DNA of 64,000 nt. It comes from Verrucomicrobiota bacterium (GTDB lineage: Bacteria > Verrucomicrobiota > Verrucomicrobiia > Chthoniobacterales > UBA10450). The notes beneath the pieces are model-generated. The model was not told where the DNA came from. It worked only from the letters and a program-made list of their open reading frames with translations, and did not search any database. Location: positions 1 through 64,000 of the forward strand of contig QHNH01000014.1 in the NCBI GenBank assembly GCA_003218375.1. The letters are read 5' to 3'. Position numbers and translations under genes: made by a program. Shown here piece by piece: positions 39,834 through 48,946 of the stretch (positions are counted from its first letter, which is position 1; each line of letters starts with the position of its first letter).

Positions 39834-42800
39834 ATGTCGGACGCTCCCGAGACGTATACGCTCGATCCGGCCGCCACGGATCAGCCGGGCGAGAATTCGC
39901 GCAACGGCGCGCAAAAACGGCGGGATCCGAATGAGCCGGCGGCAGTCGTAGGCTTGGGCGCGTCGGCCGGAGGCATCGGGCCGCTCCAGCAATTTTTCAC
40001 GGACATGGACCCGCAAAGCGGGCTGGCGTTCGTGGTCGTGATGCATCTCTCGCCGGAATACGAGAGTCAGCTCGCGAACGTCATTCAGCAAAAAACGCCG
40101 ATGCCGGTGACGCAGGTGCACGAGCCGGTGCACGTGCGTCCGAACCATGTCTACGTGATTCCGCCGAATCACCAGCTCACGTTCGAGGACAGCATGCTGC
40201 GCCTCGTGCCGCCGCAACAGCCGCTCGGCCGTCGCGTCACGATCGATCTTTTCTTTCGTACCCTTGCGCAGGCTTACGGCCAGCGGGCGGTCTGCGTGAT
40301 CCTCTCGGGGACGGACTCGGACGGCGTGATCGGCTTGAAACACATCCGCGCCCAGGGCGGCCTCACGATCGCGCAGGACCCGAACGAAGCCGAGCACGAC
40401 AGCATGCCGGCGACCGCGATCAGTACCGGCATGGTCGATTGGGTCCTGCCGGTGGAGAAGATGGCGCCGAAATTATTGGAGTTCGCCCGGAACGAGAACC
40501 GGATGAAGTTGCCGCCGGAAATTCCCGACGCGGATGAGGCGGACGCAAAAGTCGAGGACGCGCCGGGCGGCCCGACGGTTTCCGATGAGACGCGTGACGC
40601 CGAGGACGAATCGGCCATGGCCGAAGTGCTGGCGGATGTGCGGGCGCAGACCGGCCACGATTTCAGCCACTACAAACGCGCCACCGTCCTGCGCCGGATC
40701 GCGCGCCGGCTCCAGGTCAATTCCCTCGAGAGCATTCCGAAATACCTGGAGTTCATTCGCACCCATCCAGTCGAGACGCGCGCGCTCCTCCAGGATTTGC
40801 TCATCGGCGTCACCCATTTCTTCCGGGACCGCGACTCGTTTGCGGCCCTCGAGGCGCACATTCCGCAGCTCTTCGCCGGCAAGAAAAAGGATGATGAGGT
40901 GCGCGTCTGGGTGGCGGGTTGCGCGACGGGGGAAGAAGCGTACTCCGTCGCGATGCTGCTCTGTGAGCATGCGAATCGTCTCGACAATCCGCCTAACGTC
41001 CAGCTCTTCGCGACCGACATCGACGAGCAGGCGATCGCAGATGCGCGCGACGGACTTTACCCGTCGATGATCGAGGCGGACATCTCACCGGAACGGCTCC
41101 GCGAATTTTTCATGCGAGATCACGGCCGCTATCGGGTGCGCAAGGAAATCCGGGAAAAAATCCTTTTCGCCGCGCACAATGTGCTGAAGGACGCGCCGTT
41201 CTCCCGCTGCGATCTCGTCTGCTGCCGCAACCTGCTCATTTATCTGACCGGCAAAGCGCAGGAGCAAGTGTTCGACGTGTTTCATTTTTCGCTGCGCTCG
41301 GGCGGGCTCCTCTTCATCGGCGGCTCGGAAAACCACGGCCAGGCGCAGTCGCTCTTTTCCCCGGTGGACCCGAAGCATCGGCTTTTCGTTCGCCGTTCCA
41401 CCCCGCGGCCAACCTGGAAAGTTCCGTTGCTCCCGATCCGGATGCCGGGAAAACTCCCTCCGTCACGGGCGGTCCGCCAGCGGCTCAGTCTCCCGCCGTT
41501 GCCGCAAACCGGCACCGACAAGACGACCAGCGAGAGCAGGACCGAAGCGCTCTCGGCCGGTCACGCTCGCCGGGAGGTGCTCTTCGGCGAGTTGCATTTG
41601 CGCTTGCTCGAGCAATACGGGCCGCCGTCCATCGTCGTCAACGAGAGCCACGATATCGTCCATCTTTCGGAAAATGCCGGGCGCTACCTGCACTTCGTCG
41701 CGGGTGAGCCGACGGCGAATGTCGTCAAGGTCATCAACGACGCGCTGCAAATCGAGCTGCGCACTGCTTTGTTCAAAGCGGCCCAAACGAAAGCGCCGGT
41801 GAAGAGTGCGCCCCAGACCGTCGAGTTCGACGGCACGAGCGAAATCATCACCCTCGACGTCCGACCGATGGGCGCAGCCGATCAGGCGCTGGGATTTTTC
41901 CTGGTGCTGTTCGAGAAAGAAAGCAGCCGCGCAGCGACCGCCGTGGCGCCGCCGGTCTCTCGCGAAGCCGTCACGCGCGACGCCGAGGAGGAAATCCAGT
42001 TCCTGAAACAACAGCTCAACACCACGGTCGAGCAATACGAAGCGGCCAACGAAGAGCTGAAGGCGTCGAACGAAGAGCTCCAGGCGATGAACGAGGAGAT
42101 GCGTTCCGCGACCGAAGAGCTGGAGACGAGCAAAGAGGAATTGCAGTCCGTCAACGAAGAGCTGTCTACCGTCAATCATGAACTCAAGAACAGCGTCGAA
42201 GATTTGAGCCGGACGAATGCCGACCTCAACAACCTGATGGCCTCGACCGATATCGGGACCGTCTTTCTCGACCGCCAGCTGCGCGTCCATCGTTTCACGC
42301 CGAGCGCGCAGAAGATCTTTAATCTTATTCCGGCCGACATGGGCCGGCCGATCTCGGACATCACCAGCAACCTCAACTACGAAGGCTTCATGGCCGACGC
42401 CGAGAAGGTGATCCAGGACTTGACGACCATCGAGCACGAAATGCAGCTCGGCGATTCGGGCTGGTATCTCACGCGGATCGCTCCGTATCGCACCAGCGAA
42501 GACCGCATCGCCGGAGTGGTCGCGACGTTTATCGATATCAGTCGCCGGAAAATCGCGGAGGAGGAAGTCCGCGCCGGGGCGATGCGTTACCGAACTTTGT
42601 TCGAGCTGGTGCCGGTCGCGGTCTACATGACAGACGCGGACGGCGTGATGCAGGAGTACAACCAGCGCGCGGTCGAAATGTGGGGGCGGACGCCGAACCG
42701 GAACGACGAGAAGTTTTGCGGCTCGTTCAAGATTTATTACCCGGATGGGACCTTCATGCCGCACGAGCAGTGTCCCATGGCGCGGGTCTTGCGCGGCGAG

Positions 42801-44078
42801 AAACTCGACCCGAGCGAGCTGGAGATCGTCGTCGAACAAGAAAACGGCGCGAAGCGAAACGTGGTGGTCGCACCCCGGACCTTAAAGGATGACGAAGGCA
42901 GGATCCTGGGCGCGATCAATTGCCTGCACGACATCACCAATCGCAAGCGGGCGGAAGAAGCGCTCCGGAAAAGCGAAGAACGCTTCCGGCTCCTCGTCGA
43001 AGGGGCGCGGGATTACGCCATGTTTTTGCTCGACCCGGAAAACACCATCACCTTTTGGAGCGCCGGAGCGGAGCGGGTTTTCGGCTGGAACCAGGTCGAG
43101 GCCATTGGCGGATTGGGCTCGATGATCTTTGTGCCCGAGGATCGCAAAAAAGGGGAAGTGGAGAAGGAGATCAACACCGCCTTGAGCGAAGGCCGAGCGC
43201 TCGACCGGCGTTTTCATTTGCGAAAGGACGGTTCCCGGTTTTGGACTGACGGCGTTCTGATGCGGCTCGATGGCGCCAACGGCAAGCTGCGCGGCTTTGC
43301 GAAAGTGGCTCGCGATGCCACCGATCAGCGGCGGGTCGAGGATGAGCTGGCCCACGCCCGCGACGAGATGGAGCAGCGTGTCGTGGAGCGCACCCGGGAA
43401 TTGCTGGCCACGAACAACGAGCTGGAGCGGACCATCGCGCAGCGCCAGCAGCTCGAGCGCGAGCTGCTCGAAATCAGCGAGCGCGAGAAGCGGCGAATCG
43501 GCGAGGACCTGCACGATATGGTTTGCCAGGAACTGACGGCGACCGCGCTCTTCTTGAAATCGAGCGCCAAGAAAATCGGAGCGAAAAATCCCGCCGCGGC
43601 GAAAACCCTGGAAGAATCGGCCGAGACCGTGAATCGCAACGTCGTGATCGCCCGGGAGCTGGCCGGCGGACTGCAGGCGATCGAGCTAACCGCCTCGGGT
43701 TTGAAAAATGCCTTGCGCGATCTTGCTGCCCAGGCCTGCGAGAACAGCGGGATCAAGTGCCACTTCAAAGCGGCCCGCGGCGTTCACGTTCCGGACGACA
43801 CCGGAGCGCTGCACCTGTATCGGATCGCGCAGGAGGCGGTGACCAATGCCGTCAAACATTCCGGGGCGAAGAACATTCTCATTTCGCTCGATCGCAACCC
43901 GACCCATACCTGCATTAGCGTCCAGGATGACGGCAAGGGGTTCGTACCCCGGCGCCAGGGAAAAGGCCTCGGGCTCCACATGATGCGTTACCGGGCCAAC
44001 GCCCTCGGCGGGGAATTGAAGATCGAGCCGCGCAAGACCGGGGGGATGGATATTACCTGCATCATCCCATCAAAGTAA
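39834..44078 (+). CDS. CheB/CheR fusion with PAS domains and C-terminal histidine kinase
   Basis: CheB GASAGGIG/HLSP/SGTDSDGVIG; CheR HDFSHYKRATVLRRIARR and CRNLLIYL; PAS modules; HisKA_3 RRIGEDLHDMVCQELTATALFLK and HATPase IAQEAVTNAVKHS. Confidence 0.94.
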   Translation: MSDAPETYTLDPAATDQPGENSRNGAQKRRDPNEPAAVVGLGASAGGIGPLQQFFTDMDPQSGLAFVVVMHLSPEYESQLANVIQQKTPMPVTQVHEPVHVRPNHVYVIPPNHQLTFEDSMLRLVPPQQPLGRRVTIDLFFRTLAQAYGQRAVCVILSGTDSDGVIGLKHIRAQGGLTIAQDPNEAEHDSMPATAISTGMVDWVLPVEKMAPKLLEFARNENRMKLPPEIPDADEADAKVEDAPGGPTVSDETRDAEDESAMAEVLADVRAQTGHDFSHYKRATVLRRIARRLQVNSLESIPKYLEFIRTHPVETRALLQDLLIGVTHFFRDRDSFAALEAHIPQLFAGKKKDDEVRVWVAGCATGEEAYSVAMLLCEHANRLDNPPNVQLFATDIDEQAIADARDGLYPSMIEADISPERLREFFMRDHGRYRVRKEIREKILFAAHNVLKDAPFSRCDLVCCRNLLIYLTGKAQEQVFDVFHFSLRSGGLLFIGGSENHGQAQSLFSPVDPKHRLFVRRSTPRPTWKVPLLPIRMPGKLPPSRAVRQRLSLPPLPQTGTDKTTSESRTEALSAGHARREVLFGELHLRLLEQYGPPSIVVNESHDIVHLSENAGRYLHFVAGEPTANVVKVINDALQIELRTALFKAAQTKAPVKSAPQTVEFDGTSEIITLDVRPMGAADQALGFFLVLFEKESSRAATAVAPPVSREAVTRDAEEEIQFLKQQLNTTVEQYEAANEELKASNEELQAMNEEMRSATEELETSKEELQSVNEELSTVNHELKNSVEDLSRTNADLNNLMASTDIGTVFLDRQLRVHRFTPSAQKIFNLIPADMGRPISDITSNLNYEGFMADAEKVIQDLTTIEHEMQLGDSGWYLTRIAPYRTSEDRIAGVVATFIDISRRKIAEEEVRAGAMRYRTLFELVPVAVYMTDADGVMQEYNQRAVEMWGRTPNRNDEKFCGSFKIYYPDGTFMPHEQCPMARVLRGEKLDPSELEIVVEQENGAKRNVVVAPRTLKDDEGRILGAINCLHDITNRKRAEEALRKSEERFRLLVEGARDYAMFLLDPENTITFWSAGAERVFGWNQVEAIGGLGSMIFVPEDRKKGEVEKEINTALSEGRALDRRFHLRKDGSRFWTDGVLMRLDGANGKLRGFAKVARDATDQRRVEDELAHARDEMEQRVVERTRELLATNNELERTIAQRQQLERELLEISEREKRRIGEDLHDMVCQELTATALFLKSSAKKIGAKNPAAAKTLEESAETVNRNVVIARELAGGLQAIELTASGLKNALRDLAAQACENSGIKCHFKAARGVHVPDDTGALHLYRIAQEAVTNAVKHSGAKNILISLDRNPTHTCISVQDDGKGFVPRRQGKGLGLHMMRYRANALGGELKIEPRKTGGMDITCIIPSK

Positions 44079-44082
44079 ATGG

Positions 44083-44152
44083 AGCGGCGGGTGTCTCACC
44101 CGCAGACTCTTCTCTTTCGTCTTTTCCCGTGCGGGCGACGACACCCGCCGCT
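44083..44152. repeat. Bipartite palindrome (AGCGGCGGGTGT...ACACCCGCCGCT)
   Basis: Between the kinase and its response-regulator gene. Confidence 0.85.
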
Positions 44153-44201
44153 ACAACTATCAATATGATGCGAGCGGAGGACTCAGCCGCCGCGATGTTT
44201 A

Positions 44202-45023
44202 ATGAAGATGCCCATTAAGCCAGAGCCGCCCAAGGGTCCGCGTTCGAGAAAGAAGAAGCCTACTTCCGGTCTGGATGCGAAAGAGGCGCGCCGCCAGGCC
44301 GTCGATCCCGACGTGAAATCGACCGGCGGCCTCGGGACCGGCCCGGTAGCGAATCCGAAGTGCGCCTTGCCGGTGTCGATCCGGATCGTGGTCGTGGACG
44401 ATCATCCGCTTTTTCGACATGGGCTCATCCAGTTGCTCAATTCGGACGACGATTTCGCGGTCTGCGGCGAGGCGGGCAGCGCCGGCGAAGGAATGGATGT
44501 CATCCGCAAAGTGAAACCGCATCTGGTCATCGCCGACCTCGGGTTGAAAGGAACGAACGGGATCGAGCTGACGAAAATGATCGTCGCCGAGTTTCCGCAC
44601 ATCCCGGTCATGATTCTTTCCATGCACGACGAATCGCTTTACGCCGTGCGCTCGTTGCGGGCGGGCGCGCGCGGTTACGTCACGAAACAGGAAGCGCTCG
44701 GCAGCGTCCTCGAAGCCGTCCGCGAAGTCATGGATGGCCGCACCTATCTCAGTCCCAAAATGGCGAGCCAGGTGATTTCCAAGGTCGTCGTCAATCGCGT
44801 CGCGCCTGATGAAGAAATCACCGATCGATTGAGCGACCGCGAACTCGAAGTGCTGGAGATGATCGGCGCCGGCAAAGAAGTGAAAGCGATCGCCAAGGCG
44901 TTGAATCTCAGTCCCAAGACCGTCGAGACCCACCGGACCCACATCAAAGAGAAACTGAATCTTGAGAACGCCCGGCAAGTCGCCCGTTTCGCCGTCCAGT
45001 GGGTCGCCGAGCGCGGGGTGTAG
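44202..45023 (+). CDS. NarL/FixJ-family response regulator
   Basis: IRIVVVDDHPLFRHGLIQLL receiver and LSDRELEVLEMIGAGKEVKAIAKALNLSPKTVETHRTHIKEKL LuxR-type HTH. Confidence 0.94.
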   Translation: MKMPIKPEPPKGPRSRKKKPTSGLDAKEARRQAVDPDVKSTGGLGTGPVANPKCALPVSIRIVVVDDHPLFRHGLIQLLNSDDDFAVCGEAGSAGEGMDVIRKVKPHLVIADLGLKGTNGIELTKMIVAEFPHIPVMILSMHDESLYAVRSLRAGARGYVTKQEALGSVLEAVREVMDGRTYLSPKMASQVISKVVVNRVAPDEEITDRLSDRELEVLEMIGAGKEVKAIAKALNLSPKTVETHRTHIKEKLNLENARQVARFAVQWVAERGV

Positions 45024-45089
45024 CTACGGACCGCAAAATGCAGCCGATCAGCTTTCCGGCTGCGTATCAAAATTGGAGGTGATCGATTG

Positions 45090-45242
45090 ATGCGAACGTT
45101 AATTCTTCTCATTTTGATTTTGCTGCTCATCGGGGCGTTGCCCGCGTGGCCCTATAGCGCGCAGTGGGGTTACTATCCCAGCGGCGGCCTTGGCACCGTT
45201 CTGGTGATTGTCCTGATTCTCTGGCTATTGGGCTACGTCTGA
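45090..45242 (+). CDS. DUF3309-like small membrane protein (50 aa; absent from the ORF track)
   Basis: MRTLILLILILLLIGALPAWPYSAQWGYYPSGGLGTVLVIVLILWLLGYV preceded by GGAGGTGATCGATTG. Confidence 0.88.
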   Translation: MRTLILLILILLLIGALPAWPYSAQWGYYPSGGLGTVLVIVLILWLLGYV

Positions 45243-45262
45243 TTCGGCTCGGGGATTTTGGC

Positions 45263-45287
45263 TGTAGCCGCTTCGCTGTGCGAAGCG
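45263..45287. repeat. Family A half element (single hairpin)
   Basis: TGTAGCCGCTTCGCTGTGCGAAGCG with no partner. Confidence 0.8.
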
Positions 45288-45318
45288 CGAGACAGACGCA
45301 GAAAGCCGAAGGCACGTC

Positions 45319-46812
45319 TTACCGCTTCGGCTTGAGCAGCGGAAACAGGATCACATCGCGGATCGATTCCGCGCCGGTCAGGAGCATGACCAGCCGGTCG
45401 ACGCCGACTCCGAATCCGCCGGCGGAGGGCATGCCGTGCTCGAGCGCGAGAAGGAATTCTTCGTCGAGCTTTTGGGTTTCTTCGCCGGCCTGTTCGAGCA
45501 GGCGCTGCCGTTGCACGATCGGATCGTTCAGCTCGGAATAACCGGGCGAAATCTCCTGGCCGTTGATGATCAGCTCGTAGACATCCACGAGCGAGTCGTC
45601 TTCCAGATTCTGCTTCGCCAGCGGCACCAGCTCCTTCGGGCAATGGGTGACGAAGAGCGGGTCGAACGTTTTTTCTTCAACCAGCTTTTCGAAAACCTGC
45701 TGGGTCACTTCGTAGTCCGCCATCCGCGGATTGATCTCGACACCCAGCTCGCCGCAGCGCTCCCGCCGTTTCTCAGTCGTGTAATTGAACCATTCCGGAT
45801 CGACCTCTCGAATCAGATCGCGATACCGCGCCCGCCGCCACGGACGGGTCAGGTTGAGGGTGCGCGTGACGTTTCCTTCGGCGTCCTTGTGCTCGATTCG
45901 GAGGGACGAGCTTCCGCTCGTCCCATTTGTCGGACCTGCGGAAGCCGGTCCCTCCGAGATGATCATCGCCAGATGACAAATCATTTCCTCCACGAGATCT
46001 GCGATCTTCTCGAAATCGGCGTAGGCCCAGTACGCTTCGAGCATGGTGAATTCCGGATTGTGTTTCCGGGAGATGCCTTCGTTCCGGAAATTTCGATTCA
46101 ATTCGAAGACTTTGTTGAAGCCGCCGACGAGGAGCCGCTTGAGATAAAGCTCCGGCGCGATGCGCAGATAAAGCTCGAGCCCGAGCGCCTTGTGATGGGT
46201 GCGGAACGGTTCCGCCGCGGCGCCGCCCGCCACCGCCTGCAACATCGGCGTTTCCACTTCCAGAAAACCTTTCGCCTCCATGAAGCGCCGGATCTCGCGC
46301 ACGATCGCGATCCGTTGCTCGAACACATTTCTCGAATGCTCGTTCGTGACCAGGTCGAGATAGCGCTGGCGATACCGCGCCTCGACGTCCTGGAGCCCGT
46401 GCCATTTTTCCGGCAACGGCCGGAGCGCTTTTCCGAGCAGTTCGAGTTTGTGAACCTTCAGCGTCAGTTCGCCGGTTTTGGTGAGGAAACAGTCGCCTTC
46501 GACGCCGATGAAATCGCCGAGATCGACGAGCTTGAAACGCTCGATCACTTCGGGGCCGACTTCTTTCGCGTGGATGTAAACCTGGATGCGTCCCGTCGAA
46601 TCGCGCAGGTCGACGAAATGGCTTTTCCCCATGTCGCGATGCGCCGTGATCCGGCCGGCGGCGCGCAACGTTGTGCCCTCGGCAAATTTTTCGCGCACCT
46701 CCCCGATGCCGCCGGACGTTTCGAAGCCGCGGCCAAACGGATTCGCCCCGCTTGCCTGGAGCGCCTCGAGTTTTTCGCGCCGTTGCGCGATGAGATTGTT
46801 TTCGTCTTCCAT
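45319..46812 (-). CDS. lysS: Lysyl-tRNA synthetase, class II (carries a candidate in-frame repeat insertion)
   Basis: KHNPEFTMLEAYWAYADF, GFGVGVDRLVMLLTGAESIRDVILFPLLKP. Confidence 0.96.
   Translation of the reverse strand: MEDENNLIAQRREKLEALQASGANPFGRGFETSGGIGEVREKFAEGTTLRAAGRITAHRDMGKSHFVDLRDSTGRIQVYIHAKEVGPEVIERFKLVDLGDFIGVEGDCFLTKTGELTLKVHKLELLGKALRPLPEKWHGLQDVEARYRQRYLDLVTNEHSRNVFEQRIAIVREIRRFMEAKGFLEVETPMLQAVAGGAAAEPFRTHHKALGLELYLRIAPELYLKRLLVGGFNKVFELNRNFRNEGISRKHNPEFTMLEAYWAYADFEKIADLVEEMICHLAMIISEGPASAGPTNGTSGSSSLRIEHKDAEGNVTRTLNLTRPWRRARYRDLIREVDPEWFNYTTEKRRERCGELGVEINPRMADYEVTQQVFEKLVEEKTFDPLFVTHCPKELVPLAKQNLEDDSLVDVYELIINGQEISPGYSELNDPIVQRQRLLEQAGEETQKLDEEFLLALEHGMPSAGGFGVGVDRLVMLLTGAESIRDVILFPLLKPKR
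45898..45957. repeat. Family B element inside lysS (60 nt)
   Basis: TCGGAGGGACGAGCTTCCGCTCGTCCC...GGAAGCCGGTCCCTCCGA; same termini as 13017, 31249 and 51747. Confidence 0.88.
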
Positions 46813-46982
46813 CGTGGGCTGCGATTGTTTAGCACGTTTCCCGAGATTCTCATATACGACCTATAGGTCTTATGGGACCTATCCGTCGGCGCACTAAATT
46901 CGTTTGCAAAAAAAACCGGGCCGATGCCATACTCTCGCGCGTCTCGGCCGGATGGACCGGTTCGCGGCGCGCCTTTTGCCTC

Positions 46983-47453
46983 ATGGAAGTCGACCTGCCG
47001 CAGACCAGCTCGAAAATTGACGGCCCCCTCGTCAAGCAGTTCTCGATTTTTTTGCCGAACAAGGTAGGCGCGATGATGGAAGTGGTGAAGCTGCTCCACA
47101 CCCATAACACTCACGTGGTAGCGATGAGCATCTCGGAATCGACCGATTCCGCCATCGCCCGGATCATGGTGAGCGATCCGGAGCAGGTGGAAGAATTGTT
47201 CAAGCAACACAATGTCGCTTACGGCGTCTGCTCGATGGTGGTGGTGGAGCTGCGCGAGGTGGCGACGCAACTGGCGAAACTCCTGGCGGCGCTGCTGATG
47301 GCCGAGGTGAATGTGCATTTCACCTATCCGCTCCTGACGCATCCGCGCGGATTCGCCGCCCTCGCCTTGCACGTCGATGATACGGACTGCGCGTCATCGG
47401 TCCTGCGGGGCGAAGGCTTCAAGCTGCTGAGCCAAACCGATATCTCGCGGTGA
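46983..47453 (+). CDS. ACT-domain-like protein
   Basis: QFSIFLPNKVGAMMEVVKLLHTHNTHVVAMSISESTDSAIARIMVSDPEQ. Confidence 0.75.
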   Translation: MEVDLPQTSSKIDGPLVKQFSIFLPNKVGAMMEVVKLLHTHNTHVVAMSISESTDSAIARIMVSDPEQVEELFKQHNVAYGVCSMVVVELREVATQLAKLLAALLMAEVNVHFTYPLLTHPRGFAALALHVDDTDCASSVLRGEGFKLLSQTDISR

Positions 47454-47465
47454 TCGCGCATCGTC

Positions 47466-47577
47466 GCGGAACATAGACTTTTAGTCTGTGAGCCCAGCAG
47501 GCTTGTAGCCTGCTGAATCCTGCGGCGCGGCGGACAACATGTCCGCTGGGCGCACAGGCTGAAAGCCTATGTTCCGC
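47466..47577. repeat. Family E full bipartite palindrome
   Basis: GCGGAACATAGACTTTTAGTCTGTG ... CACAGGCTGAAAGCCTATGTTCCGC with two internal hairpins. Confidence 0.88.
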
Positions 47578-47638
47578 CCTGTCGAAGATTGAACGGTTTT
47601 GCGCCGGAGAGAATCCAAGGCATAATCCCCGGCACAAT

Positions 47639-48793
47639 ATGGATGCAGACGACCTGATTTCGCCCACGCCGCCGCCGGACAGAATGTTTCGGATTGCGCT
47701 CTGGCTCGTCGCGATCTTCGGCGCGGCGCAGCTGGCCGGGCTCGGCGTTTTTTATGCGGGCAAATGGCGCGCCGATTATGTCGCGGCCCATCCGAAAGTG
47801 ACGGCTCCGGCGGTCACGCCCGCGCCCAGTGCTCCGGCCCTGGCCGAGAAAACGACGCCCGCCCCCGCAACCACCACAACTGCCACGACGGCGCAATCCA
47901 CCCCAAGCGCCGCCGCGCTTTCTGTCGCTGAGAAGCTATTGAAGGAAGCGACCGAGCTGCGCGATAAAGGCGATACGACCAACGCGCTGGCCCGCCTCCA
48001 GGACGCCGCCCAGCGCGATCCGAAGAACGCAAATGTCCTGGCTGAGATGGCGATGATTTACGAATCGATCCAACTTTTCGACCGCTCGAACGAGACTTGG
48101 AAAAAGATCGTCGAGATCGGGCCCTCCGCCGGACCGCTCTACGAGCTGGCGGATATGAAATTGAAAACGGGCGTGACGCCGCCCGCGGCCACGACCACCA
48201 CCACTGGGCCTGGCCTGGCCGGCACTTCGCCGCTCGACGCCGGCACCACCCGAAACGACGCGGAAGGAATTCCCGACGGCTCGACTTTCGGCATCACGGA
48301 AGTCACCGCAACCGATACTCCGGATGCGGACGCGGAAACAAACATGAAGTTGAAGATCAGCGTGAAAGCGCGCCCGAACACGCCGATCGATCACACCAAA
48401 GTAAAGATCCAGGTTTTCTTCTACGACACCGTGGAAAACAAAGAGGTCGTGCTAACGGACGCGGATGTCAGTTACGAATGGCTCACGCCGCATCACGACT
48501 GGAAGGAGACGAATCCTGAAATCCTCGCGGTGACTTATCTCCGGCCCAAGAACAAGACGTCGTCCGATGCCGCGCTCGCCGCCGCGGCCGCCTCGGTCAC
48601 GCCGCCGGGAACGTCGAAAAAGAAAACGCCAGCGAAGAAAGAGACGACCACCGACGCGACAAGTGAGGCGGGCCATCGGAAGTATCTCGGCTACATCGTG
48701 CGCATCTATTACAGCGAGCAATTGCAATCCGTTCGCGCTGATCCCACCAAATTGCTGAATCTGTTCCCACCGCCGTTAACCGCGCCGCAGTAA
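47639..48793 (+). CDS. TM-anchored TPR protein with a C-terminal uncharacterised domain
   Basis: N-terminal TM, Ala/Pro/Thr linker, TPR-like EATELRDKGDTTNALARLQDAAQRDPKNANVLAEMAMIYES, then ITEVTATDTPDADAETNMKLKISVKARP... Confidence 0.7.
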   Translation: MDADDLISPTPPPDRMFRIALWLVAIFGAAQLAGLGVFYAGKWRADYVAAHPKVTAPAVTPAPSAPALAEKTTPAPATTTTATTAQSTPSAAALSVAEKLLKEATELRDKGDTTNALARLQDAAQRDPKNANVLAEMAMIYESIQLFDRSNETWKKIVEIGPSAGPLYELADMKLKTGVTPPAATTTTTGPGLAGTSPLDAGTTRNDAEGIPDGSTFGITEVTATDTPDADAETNMKLKISVKARPNTPIDHTKVKIQVFFYDTVENKEVVLTDADVSYEWLTPHHDWKETNPEILAVTYLRPKNKTSSDAALAAAAASVTPPGTSKKKTPAKKETTTDATSEAGHRKYLGYIVRIYYSEQLQSVRADPTKLLNLFPPPLTAPQ

Positions 48794-48946
48794 CAACTCG
48801 AGGAAGGCGGCGGGCTCTGGCCGGCGAACGAGCTTGTGAAGCCCTGATTTTTCGTGCTGTATTCGTCTAGCGATGGGAGAAGGGCCACGAAGCCAGGTGG
48901 GGGCACCAGACCGCGCATTCAGCGCACCGCGGTTGGTTTCTAGCTG

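Noticed and set aside
41463-42839. 458-aa reverse ORF opposite the CheB/CheR kinase
   Set aside because: Antisense shadow; no recognisable domain.
45263-45287. TGTAGCCG hairpin as a classical rho-independent terminator
   Set aside because: The GC hairpin lacks a following T-run, and identical termini at other loci indicate a repeat family.
45436-46866. 476-aa forward ORF opposite lysS
   Set aside because: LysRS class II motifs on the reverse strand explain the region.
46545-47372. 275-aa reverse ORF overlapping the lysS start and the ACT gene
   Set aside because: Runs antisense to the ACT-domain gene and overlaps lysS in another frame; no domain support.
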